The notes beneath the pieces were generated by a model that saw nothing but the letters and a program-made list of their open reading frames with translations, had not been told where the DNA came from and searched no databases. 64,000 nt of DNA from Daedaleopsis sinensis (Eukaryota; Basidiomycota; Agaricomycetes; Polyporales; Polyporaceae), in the NCBI GenBank assembly GCA_033807695.1, contig CM066308.1, positions 372,001 to 436,000 of the forward strand. The letters run 5' to 3'. Shown here piece by piece: positions 36,106 through 46,310 of the stretch (the stretch's first letter is position 1; the number at the start of each line of letters is the position of its first letter). The translations under genes and the position numbers were made by a program.

Positions 36106-38083
36106 CATCAGCAAAACCCACAACGGACTTGATTTGCATTTGGGTCTTATTTTTGTCTTAATTCTCGCGTCTAAGTCGACTCAGGTACATAAGTAGATCT
36201 AAGTTGATCAATGCACCCTTCTCAAGACGGTATAAGCCGGTAAGAACGGGTGCTAGCAAGAGGTTCTGGCATAACAAGTAGATAATTATTTGTAAGTAAT
36301 TCAGTGTAACTTTCACGTTCGGCGCAAGTCAAATCAAGGCTATGTGGACCATAAGGACCAAAAGCCGCCAGGCGGTCAAGAAAATCTCAGGCGATTCCAT
36401 CGATCCAAGTAGCTGGCCCCACCAAGTAGCCATTGCTTCAAGCTGGTCAGGAGAAATCCAGACGCCAAGTCAAGGAGTCTACAACGAATGACACTTACAA
36501 TGCAACATAAGATCGTTCAAAGCAGGGCTTCAAACTTCAAGCTTTCAAGTGCGGCCGCAGTGGGCAAAGGCAACTCGAGGCTAGAAATCAATGTGCTCTT
36601 CAACCTACCAAATTCTAGTCCCGGCAAGTTGACGGTCGATTCGGATGCAGTCAAGGAGACAATAACGATGAGTAATCTGAGTCTAGCTTCACGGATAGGG
36701 ATTGTGCGTTAGGCGCAATCTTCATCGCAGAGATGAAACAAGGAGATAGCTGATGTACCATGAAGAGGCAGCTTCTGGTGATAAGACGACGAGGACGATA
36801 GCAGCGGGGTGTATGTCAGTCGTTGCAGAGCTTTCTATAGCAGCATGCATCTGGTTAATGAGACGGTGTCAACATGTAGACGGGAATTGTGTGTGAGGCG
36901 CAATATTCATCGCGGGGACAAGAGGGGGGCAACTAGCGGGTGTGTGGTCGTCAGAGAGGTCTTCTTTGAGGATGCGTCTACGAGCGCCTGAAATTTCCAG
37001 CCCCCTCCTCTAGCAGACTCGGAGCGGGCCCTTGGTGATGACGACGCGCATGGGGATTGTTGTGACTCAGTCAACGGCTAGGACATGGTTGTCGGAGAAG
37101 CTTGAAGAGTACCGCATACCTAGTCAAGAAGATGTTGGTTAGACGATGTCAAGTTGTTGTAGTACCGGGTGGTCAGTATGGCAATCCACAGCATTGCATC
37201 GCAGAACGGTGTAGAGGTATATGCAGTTCCATAATTCTTGTACAATCACATATCTATCGGCGTCACCGATGTTGACCGTCAGCCTGAAACTTGTCAGCAA
37301 GGCACAGGGGGAAATATTGAGCACGTAAAGCTCACAGACTTGGACCGAGAGGAAGGCTGCGTTCTAGCGAATTCAAACGGGACTTACAGCTGGCACTTGG
37401 TATGCGTCGCCATCAATGTTGCGCCCCATGTAGGGGAATGAATGAGCGAACGAGAGCGATTCACTGCTTGATGTAGTAGAGCTCTGAAGCGTTCACCCTG
37501 CTCCAGAAATGCGCCTATCACAAAGCAGGTCGAGCGTATCCTCTAACTGTACCTGAGACTAGAGACGCCGATGAGCTGGCAACGAATGGTCGAAGCCTTA
37601 TTGTGTACGCACCTTAAACTCAGTTCTTTTGAGCTCCCCAGCTTTCCATCTACTGCCTCCAAGTCTGTGGAACCTACACCAGCTCCGAGCTCTGCTTGCC
37701 CACTGGCAGGGGCGCCGGTACTAGTACCAGCTACTGGTGCCATTAGTCGGGCACGTCTGAGTCTGAGAGGCTGCAGACGCTGCTCACCACTTCTAGTTCA
37801 CGTTTCCGGGACCAGATAGACGAGCAAAGATGTTTGTGCCTCAGCGCAGAGTCTCCACGCGCCAGGTCTCACTGGTGGTGGTCGAGGGTGGAAGAGAAAC
37901 GACATCGGCGTCAACATGATCTTCCCCGGAATTTCGTGTTCTTAAGACGCCGGCCTACTACCTCCAGCGACTCGGAGTCGGGCTCGACATCATGATACCC
38001 AATCGTCGTATACAACATTCTGATGTGGTGAAGAATACAAGTGTATATAACTGGTGTCCATTGTCCAATGTACAAAATTATAT
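36106..38083. other. Intergenic region, no gene recognised
   Basis: The base composition becomes more AT-rich than the duplicated block. Only short frames occur (up to 82 codons) with no domain that I recognise. No inverted or direct repeat that would mark a Plavaka element end could be picked out by eye. Confidence 0.4.
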
Positions 38084-41000
38084 CTAACGCTGTCCATCGG
38101 GTTGAGATGCGGGTACGGTGTGGAGAAGGTCGAACGCATGATGATCTATATACTTGTTGACGAAGAAGCTCTTGAAGTGATCAAGGCTTCGAGAGCTCTG
38201 TAGGGTATGGGGAACAGGTCGGCCTACACTGACGCCGATGAGATGAGCAGCACGAACAATGGTGTTGAGATGGATAACGGAAATGAGAGGAGTACGTCGC
38301 CGCGAACGGCCCAAAGCGACGAATGCCGGCTCCACGACCCACATGCCCGTGTCTTCATCTGGCTGATCATCGGTTCTCCAAAACCAATGCACCGCGGCGC
38401 AAGGATATACTACCCCCTGGTACTGGAAGGAAAAGAGTAGTTTCACCCGGGCAACGTCTAAACCAAGCAGACTGGGCACGTGGTTCCGCTTGTTGACAAG
38501 TACGCAATCGTACCTCACGGCACCATTTCTCCACTTGGGAGTCGCCCGGATGAATTCGCGGTGCATTCCTCCAATACCGGAGGGATCACTGGGTGCATAG
38601 TAAGTCGCAGCTGCAGAATAACGTACGGAGATTGGTTCGTCTTGAAAGGGAGGACAATCGTTGAGAGAGAGGTCCGCTCCGGAGATGCCGCTGTTAGGAT
38701 GTTGTTGATGGAAGAGGAAGCGTCGGATGTGGTTGCGTAGGTCAGGAACCGAGAGCTCCTGGTCCAGGCCGTCTGCCGTCTTTGAATGCTGGCGCTCTAT
38801 AAATTGTATGAGTAGAATCATAATTGTAGCACAAATACGCGTACGTACGGGGAGTGACGGCCAGCGTGACATACGCAAGCACCGTTGGTCCTTCGACTTC
38901 ACCATCACCTCCAATGCGGCCTCCCATGTGTGCATGTACGCGTGCCGAGCTTCCAGTAGCAGCTAGGACCGGCGCAACATCGCCGTCATCGTCTAAGAAA
39001 GGAGATGCCCAGGGCCAGTCAGATGCGGTTTGCAGAGAACGGCGTTGCGAACCATCGTACCAACTCCAGTCTGCGCTGATGATAAGCATGTTCCTTCTAA
39101 CATTCCTCGCTCAGCAAAGTCAACGCGCGCTGCTGCAAGCTTGTCCAGCCGCTGATTTGTAAGTAGCATTTGATCCAAGGTGTTATAGCGGTTGGAACGT
39201 CGCCAAGGCTCCTTCACAGCTTGGATATGCTTTGACTCCGTGATAGAAGAGCAGAGAGCGTTTGGAGCAGCAAAATCCCAGATGCGGTCCTCATAGTGTT
39301 CAAGCGAGTGTTGCCTAGGCAAAGAGAATCCTTCTGCACGAACGCCACCGGTACGAAATATTTCCCGGTAACGTCTGAACATGCGCAGCGATTCCCCCAC
39401 TTGGTCGATGGTCTTCGCGTTGTGCGTGTCGCGCCTCACAAGATAGCAAAACTCAAGAAAGTAGCGGAAGGTTTTGACCACATCGGTCGGCAGCAGCCCA
39501 TCAATCGCAGGCAGGTAAACCTATCGCCACAGATCAGATTCTGGAAGATACTCAAATGAGATTATGCCGCACACCTTCATCAACGCCTTGGAGTCGTCCC
39601 CAGTCCATTGCTTGAAGCCTCGCCCCTCGTGGAAGTTTCTCAGCCTGGAAAAGGGGGGGGCGACGGCGATGCTAGATGATCATAAGCTATTGGTCGAATG
39701 ATTTGCACCGCGCGGACAATCACACTTACCGACGATCTATCTCTGCCATCACCTCCACGGCTCGTGCGTCGGCGTATTCCCGCCGCAAGTATTGTTCGAC
39801 CCAGAGAACAAGATGATCCTTGAACGTTCCTTTGACTAACTGATGCAAGATATCAGGAGAGAGCAGCTCATGGATGTCGGCGCGAGGGAAGTCGTTGGTG
39901 AAGGGCTATGCACCATACGATTGACAGTTGAGCGAACGATCCTGTGGAGATCAAATAGAAATCTTGCCTACCACTACATCTCCTACGATGCCGTACTCAT
40001 TCCATAAGGGACCTAACTCGAACAGTGCCGTCATACGATCCACCGCTTCTCTGGTTCGTCGCACAGCGGACTCATCCTCGTCGAGACGCTTGTTTGCTGC
40101 CATACATCTAACAATGGGGTTTAGCCAAATACTCAGCCAACAAATTCATCCAGCGATACGCACATTGGACACCAGCCCTGAACGATGCTGGCGACCAACG
40201 CCTGCTCAGGATAATCTGCGATGTAGGGACCAATCCCGTAGAGGACTCGACGAAAGTAGCGGTCGCCGCAAAGCATTATTTCTGGCCTCGTCATCCCCGG
40301 GCGCAAACTGCTCAACACCCGAGAGAGAGAGGAGTGAAAGAGCTGGCGGCGAAACTTTCGGAACTCCGCGTTGTTTGCATGTTGTCTAGTAGCTATGTCG
40401 GAGGCGCATATCAATTAGCAACCCTGTCAACGTAAATGTTAAAGTTGGCCTGAACATACTCTTTGGGATGGCCAAGAATGCTATCACCGCGACGGCGTTT
40501 CGATGAGCCCGCCTGACGTTGTTGTGGACGTTGCCGATTGACATGTACAAGGGGTAATAATCGTTCTGTCCTGTCGCCACGGAGACGGTGGTCTTATCGC
40601 TGCCCAAGATGATCGGTAAAAAGGACGAATCCTTCGTGTCAGGAAGCTTCTGTATCTCGTCCTGAATAGCTGAGGTTAGTACGTCAAATGCTAGCACCAA
40701 TCGGAAGACAATGACTCACAGCCTGTCTCCACGCCCAATCTCCGCCCATGAAATTTCGCAGTCGCCGATTGCGATTCTCAAAGTTGTCGAACTCCCGCAG
40801 AGGCGCAAAGTCGATCTCATCCTTGAAGTCAGGATTGGCCAGCATATTCTTGATGATCTCCCTGGGATCGCGGAAGTGAACGATGTGCCGGTCGGTCATC
40901 CAAGTGGGTACCTCGCCGTCGGGCTTCGGGCCGCCATAGGACAGATGGAAGCTCTGCCATCGTACATCGCCCAGAGGTGTTCGGTCGATGGTTTCGTATA

Positions 41001-42845
41001 GATCGCTGTGGTCTTTGAAAGGAGGAGGAGCACCGTGAGGGACTAGAGATGCGGCCCACATATCCAGGAGCAAGTCGATATTCCCGCCTGACATCTGCTC
41101 CTTCCGGTATAGTAGGTCTGCTAGTTCGAAAGAAATGCGATCCGCGTAAGGATGCCATTTCTCGGAGGCCGGAGGGGAAGGGTCCGGGAGAGCGCCGTCG
41201 GGCAGGGGGGCTCCGGTCTCATCACACGGTTTTCCTGATGTTGGACATTCAATATATGGATAGCAAGCGCCAGTGAACGACTTGATTTGCGCTGAAGGGG
41301 AGTTCGAACCTACGATGGGTTGTACCTGGATCCCACCAGGTGAATTAGAATCCAACGGGGTTATAGCCTGGTTTGATCAACAGCACAGTAGCTCAGTGGT
41401 TGAGAGCACCCACGAGCGCAGAAAAGGAGGTCGCTGGTTCGAATCCAGCCTGTGCCGCTTTTCCTTGGTGATCATTTCCTTTACCTCATTATCTGGAGCC
41501 CACCGCGAGGGCGAGTCTCTTCTAAGAGATTCAACTCTAGAATGAGGGGAGTGGTTGCCCGGGGGTCAACATCTCATAACGTTGGGATGGGGTGAAGGGG
41601 AGTTCGAACCTACGATGGGTTGTACCTGGATCCCACCAGGTGAATTAGAATCCAACGGGGTTATAGCCTGGTTTGATCAACAGCACAGTAGCTCAGTGGT
41701 TGAGAGCACCCACGAGCGCAGAAAAGGAGGTCGCTGGTTCGAATCCAGCCTGTGCCGCTTTTCCTTGGTGATCATTTCCTTTACCTCATTAGCGCTCACC
41801 TGTAAGCCACGGATGATATTCATAGATAACACCTGCGGTAGTCGGTGGAGTGTTGCTTCGACTGGGATTCGGAGAGGAAGGGGCCTCGCCGCTATGCTCG
41901 GATACCGGCGGCGAGTCGGAAGGCATAGACGCAACAGCAGGCGAAGCAGCCTGAGGGGTGTAAGGACCGACGTCAGGATACTCGTACATTGGTTCATAGT
42001 CATCGTCTTCATCCTCGTCTTCCCAGTAGTCCGATAGTTGCATCGGAGGGGGATACTCAGAGTCGGAGTCTGAGTCTGAATCCGAGCGGTTGGAAGGGTC
42101 GGCAGATTTGTTGCTGGGAGAAGAACTGGGGGGTGTTGGCCCGGGGGTCGATTCGCGTGAGAGGAAGTCCGGAGCCCTAGTACAATCCATGCTCTGAATT
42201 ATGACGTAGCATCAAAATAGCTAACACATACCTCACGGGCTCGCCGGCAGCAATGCGCTCAGCTGCTGCAAGTCGTTGACGTGGTAGAGGCGTTCTGTGC
42301 GTGATTTCCAAGTCAGAGCCCTCGTGCAGATCTTCATCGTCTTCTCCCTCATCACCCTCGTCACGGTGATCCTCGATGTCCCAACTTGCATGCTCCTCGT
42401 CCCCGTTGTACACATGGCCCTGGTCATCGCCGTTGTTCTTGAAGCTGTCGGCGTCATCGTCTTCATCATCAGAGTCGCTGCCGTCGTCGTCAACTTCCTG
42501 GTCATCAGAGCCGCTGCCGTTGTCGTCGTCTTTCTGGTCATCAGAGCCGCTGCCGTCGTCATCGTCTTTCTGGTCAAAGTCGCTGCCGTCGTCTTCATCA
42601 TCGGAGTCGGAGTCGGAGTCGGAGTCGTACGTAACGGGAAGCAGAGGAGGCATGTCGTCCTCAAGCCAGTCGGAATGACATTTGCGCATGTGCTGAGTGT
42701 AGCCTGTCCGATTCCGTAGGATGCGGAGGCATGAAGGCACAGGGCAGGGATAGTCGATTGGCATCGGGCGTCGATAGTAGATGAGAGCGGGTTCTGGGAT
42801 GTTGGGAGTTGGCGAGTTGTCGAGTATGCTACCAGTGTCTAGCAT
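38084..42845 (-). CDS. Plavaka-type (CACTA-like) transposase, 11 exons, 1220 aa
   Basis: It would cut and move a class II DNA transposon. Exons: 42845-42232, 42176-41800, 41234-40720, 40661-40460, 40392-40164, 40107-39972, 39905-39730, 39671-39575, 39520-39061, 38992-38849, 38796-38084; all phases agree. The N-terminus has a C2H2 zinc finger (CPVPSCLRILRNRTGYTQHM, then KCH) followed by a long Asp/Ser-rich acidic linker. Exon 3 carries the FELADLLYRKEQMSGGNIDL block typical of Plavaka. Candidate catalytic acids are Asp in LGSDKTTV (about 524), Asp in RADIHELLSPD (about 701) and Glu in SSITESKH (about 877). The C-terminus has EDTGMWVVEPAF and FVNKYIDHHA. Intron 2 is 565 nt, the others 52-68 nt. 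The frame appears intact, so the element may be active; its terminal repeats were not found. Confidence 0.85.
41382..41462 (+). ncRNA. tRNA-like Pol III unit, copy 1
   Basis: Box A TAGCTCAGTGG (41389-41399) and box B GGTTCGAATCC (41436-41446) are perfect consensus. The acceptor arms GCACAG (41383-41388) and CTGTGC (41450-41455) pair over six bases, a D-stem GCTC/GAGC and a T-stem GCTGG/CCAGC form, and TTTT at 41459-41462 would end Pol III transcription. The anticodon arm does not fold (CCCAC has no partner), so this is probably a tRNA-derived SINE head or tRNA pseudogene rather than a working tRNA. Confidence 0.6.
41682..41762 (+). ncRNA. tRNA-like Pol III unit, copy 2
   Basis: Identical to copy 1 with an exact 300-bp offset; box A at 41689-41699, box B at 41736-41746, TTTT at 41759-41762. 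Confidence 0.6.
42470..42630 (-). repeat. Coding minisatellite in transposase exon 1
   Basis: Tandem units of about 39 bp encode an Asp/Gly/Ser-rich peptide (DDGSGSDDQKDD type) in the acidic linker behind the zinc finger. Length variation here would keep the frame. Confidence 0.7.
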
Positions 42846-44969
42846 TTAAGCGTCGAGTTAACCCTAAGCCCTGCAGCAAATCATGCCCTTGACCTTAGCG
42901 AATTTCTGGATAAGCTCAAGGTTATCAACGCACCATCGACGTAGCGATACCCTTCAGCCACAACACTCCTGTTTTCTCCTCGATCTCGACTCCAAGGGTG
43001 CAGGGCTGAGGGCAAGTCTTGCAAAAGGGGTAAAGCCGCACATAGATAGAGCATCTGAACGTCAAATGTATACGGTCGCTACACAGAAATATTCGATAGC
43101 AGAGGGATCTACTACAAGTCTAGTAGACATCGATAAGTGCACGAGTGCACGGAGGAAAATATGCGTTACACACCTACGAGTATGGCCGAGCTTGTCACGC
43201 TGAAGACCCCGAGCCATAAGAAATTGCACCCTAAGGCCTACCGCCATATAGTCGGAGCGATAACGAGACCCTGAACCCTGGTAAATGGTAAGTGGCCAAA
43301 CGTTCGAGCCAAGAAATCGACATGAATCGCTCACCTTGCTCGTCTAGGCTGGGTGTGAGGTTTCCTGAAAGGAAACGCAAGCGATATGGTGAGACCTTGC
43401 TCTCGGATTGCACGGTGTTTAATATTGCAACTCGACCGTCTACTACTCACGCGTTGTGGTGCACCCAAAACTCGAAGACCTACTGACCGTGTTAGCAGCA
43501 TGAGAGGAATACATCGGATGCGGGGAGATATGAGAGAAAGAGTTGCGGCGACCTTGCAGTCGATGCTAGCAGATTTGGATTTGAGATAAATGCGTCACGA
43601 ATCGCGCACAAAGCTTTTCAGTGGCTTCGTGATTGTAGTAATGGTCCTAGATAAGCTTCAGGGATCAGAAAGCGTCGAGATGGCGCCTTGTACTTGCGGT
43701 AAGAGGTAGTCAGACGTGCAGAGATCTTGGACCATCTCTCGGATAGGGAAGGATATCAACAAGCTGTAGAGAAAAATAAGCACACAAGTACGTATAGAGC
43801 ACGATAGTCTTGTAGTTCAGCCCTTCTAGCTCGTCAGGTACGCGAGATCAAGCAAAAATTGTGTTGAGTAATGCATGTAACGCTGCAACGTCAGCGTTCA
43901 TCAGCATCCACTGCTTCTGCAAGGCGCACACCATTCACCTTGAGCACCGTCGAAGTTCAGGATGTCAGGTGGATGTGAGCTTGAAGTTGTTGTACTGGTC
44001 GCGTCCGCCTGGCAATTGTGGAAAGAATTGCTGCGGTGTCGGCAATGGAGCTCGTCTTGGGCCGGATGTCGTCTTAGTCAAATCGATTAGGCTAGTTGCC
44101 AGTACTGGTCGCAGTCGTCCCCTTACAAACATTTGCGTCAGCGTATGTTGAACCTGGGCAGGAAATGCACAAACCTCACCCTCGACATTAGCTTAGCCGT
44201 CAGCTGGCTCTTGTTGAGGGATTTGTTGTTCAGAAAGATAGTCGCCCCGTCGATCTCCATGCCCAGCAAGTCGGCCGTCCGTCCAACGACTATCATAGTC
44301 CCACTACTCAGGCTCGAGCCGGAGGGTTGGTAAGGGCACATGCGGGCTTGTCCCTTCGCAGAACATGGTGCACATCGCACGAGACTGAGCAAATGAACGG
44401 GCTAACAGTCATGTTCATGCCTGCGAAGCATTTGGCCTGGCGTTTGGATGGGGATCGATGCATGCTGGGGCTTACCTTCGCCTCCCTGCCATCACGTCGT
44501 CTTCGACCGCAACTTGACCACCCTGAGGATGCTAAGACTGCTCTAAACCGCTGTGCACAAAGCAGGTCTCTCTGGATTATGTTTGCGCACCTCGATGAGA
44601 TCAACACTTGCAAAGCATCCGTTTATTAGCGCATTACGCCGCGGTTGCGCCTGGCATGAGCGTCGTACCACCAACGGAGCCGCGTTAAATCTTCCCCTGA
44701 GGAGCTCCATCCGTCCTGTGGTTGGGCGAGCCGGGCCCCAAGTACCTAACCTTGAAGACTCAAGGGATCACAGATGCATGCATGTTGATACAGTGCTCGA
44801 GTATTGCCCTCGAGGCAGGCCGGCTCGGTTCTTCTGCCAGCCAGCTTGCCGGTGTTCGGTAGTAGAGCGATGACGCCGATTGGATGCATAGGTATCCTGC
44901 ATAGGTATCCGTAGGCGTAGTGGTACTATCATGCAGAGTGGACGGGAGCAAGCATAGTGTGTCGACCGT
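42846..44969. other. Intergenic region, no gene recognised
   Basis: The first few hundred bases should hold the promoter of the transposase gene. Only frames below 110 codons occur, none with a domain that I recognise. Minus-strand pieces near 44040-44390 have protein-like composition but contain stops. Confidence 0.4.
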
Positions 44970-45559
44970 TGATGAGCCTCAGGACCAGCTAGGCCCCGGA
45001 AACACCACGCAGCCCATCACTATTCGCGCCCGTCAGTCAATTCACGCAGTATGAAGACGAGCGGCTTCACAAGGAAGGCGAGCGACTACCGAAGGAGCGA
45101 GTACGGAGACATGCCATTCCAAGGGTCGAAGGAGCCGATGCCGAGCTGCCGGCGGCTGACCGAGGTCGCCAGAGCTCTAGCCAGGACAGAGGAGGCGATC
45201 GATCGAGGGTCTGGTCTAGGCGACCGCCACGGAGTCCAGCAATTGGTACGAAGGTCGTCGGAAGAGGCCCGGAAGACAAGGGAGTGAGGGGGACGGCCTT
45301 CCGAGGCCTATGAAGACGAGCGGATGGACTTCAGACGCGATCACGTGGTGACGCGCCACAAGACTAAGCGCTCTCGTGACCGCGGATGCAAGTCGAGCGG
45401 CGACGTGATAGGCTCGGTGCAAACACCTACCTAACCACCGGAGTGCGCCGTAGGGGTTCAGGAGAGGAGGATCGCGACGTGAGCGTGGGAGGAGCAGGGT
45501 TTCCTATGATTGGACGATTGGTAGGATAGTTGTAGTTTATTTGGTGACGATTTGTACAG

Positions 45560-45566
45560 TATATAA
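45560..45566 (+). promoter_or_regulatory. TATA box in LTR
   Basis: TATATAA within a GTACAGTATATAAGTCAG context is the likely Pol II core promoter for the sense genomic RNA. The same site is at 57346-57352 in the 3' LTR. Confidence 0.65.
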
Positions 45567-45700
45567 GTCAGCGGGATTGCGGCCCAGCAAAGCAGCGCAG
45601 TAGCTCCAGAGATCGAGTCCGAGTCCAAGAATCATCTAGTCGACACTCAATTGAAGACCGTCCATCTTCAAACCTCCTCTTGCAGACTAGCCTCACCCAC

Positions 45701-45738
45701 GGAAGTTGCTTGACTTCCATCTGAAGTTGCTCAACTTC
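45701..45738. promoter_or_regulatory. Pair of dyad-symmetric motifs in LTR
   Basis: GGAAGTTGCTTGACTTCC (arms GGAAGT/ACTTCC) is followed four bases later by GAAGTTGCTCAACTTC (arms GAAGTTG/CAACTTC). They lie downstream of the TATA box, within the likely transcribed R/U5 part, so they could be factor-binding sites or RNA hairpins. Confidence 0.45.
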
Positions 45739-45877
45739 CTTGTCTATCGTCGACGGGCTACGTGAAGAAGAGCGACTACACCGGGAACCTGTCCTCCACC
45801 TCGCACCCTACTAGGTAGCTGATCTCGTGCTCGTTTGGGTGTGTGTTTCGCCCAGCGACCCAGAGTTACCCCATCAT

Positions 45878-45897
45878 TCTGGAGCCCACCGCGAGGG
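45878..45897 (+). other. Primer-binding site candidate of Gypsy element
   Basis: TCTGGAGCCCACCGCGAGGG starts two bases after the LTR end. From its TGG it would pair with a tRNA 3' end reading ...CCCTCGCGGTGGGCTCCA. I could not assign the tRNA. The same 20 bases occur at 41493-41512. Confidence 0.55.
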
Positions 45898-46310
45898 GTT
45901 CAAGAACAGTCTCCACCGGTTCCGGCTCAAGAATCCCACGTTTGCGGCCGACGCGGAGCGAACGTATCCGTCGCCTCCATCGACAAACCGAACAGGCTTT
46001 AGAGGAAATCGAAGCAGAAGACCCCGAGAGAGCAGAGCAGCTCACTACCGTTATCGAGAACAACTTCGCAGTTTTCGCAGACTCTCCGCTTACCGAACTA
46101 GAGGACGCTTCCGAAGACGAGCAGGAGGACATTGAAGTTCCGGACCATCCGTTCCTGACTTCAGAATCAATTAGTAACCCAAGACCTACGCTATCACATA
46201 CCGCAGGGGCCTTCAACCTACCTAGGAACCCCCTTCCTTCCCTGCTAGCCTACGCCGCTCAAATATTACCTACGGCTCTACCACCCGTAGTACCACCCAC
46301 AATCCATTCA

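Larger units (their letters stand above)
41293..41790 (+). repeat. Tandem 300-bp repeat (one and two-thirds units) inside transposase intron
   Basis: 41293-41490 and 41593-41790 look identical over 198 bp with a 300-bp offset. The 102 bp between them (41491-41592) is the remainder of the first unit. The second copy stops next to the donor of exon 2 (41794-41799). Each copy contains a tRNA-like segment. Confidence 0.85.
44970..45876 (+). repeat. 5' LTR of Gypsy element, 907 bp
   Basis: It runs from TGATGAGCC to CCCCATCA, with perfect 5-bp inverted ends (TGATG/CATCA). It appears identical to 56756-57662. Confidence 0.93.

Noticed and set aside
38742..39089. Frameshift in the Plavaka transposase near 39060
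   Set aside because: A 68-nt intron (GTACGA donor, CTGAC branch-like site, CTTAG acceptor) explains the change of frame and keeps phase.
40133..40414. A separate gene ending SLDEFVG
   Set aside because: The tail is translated intron; the GTGCGT donor at 40163-40158 joins the exon in phase to 40107, restoring the conserved WCPICMA sequence of the transposase.
41382..41457. Functional tRNA gene
   Set aside because: Acceptor, D and T arms form, but the anticodon stem has no pairing partner and the first acceptor pair is A:C. Kept as tRNA-like only.
42233..42664. Thr-rich minus-strand frame of 143 codons and a Val-rich plus-strand frame opposite Plavaka exon 1
   Set aside because: They are out-of-frame readings of the Asp/Ser-encoding minisatellite.
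45051..45287. 78-codon frame repeated at 56837-57073
   Set aside because: It lies inside both LTRs; the repetition is the LTR itself and there is no evidence of a protein encoded there.
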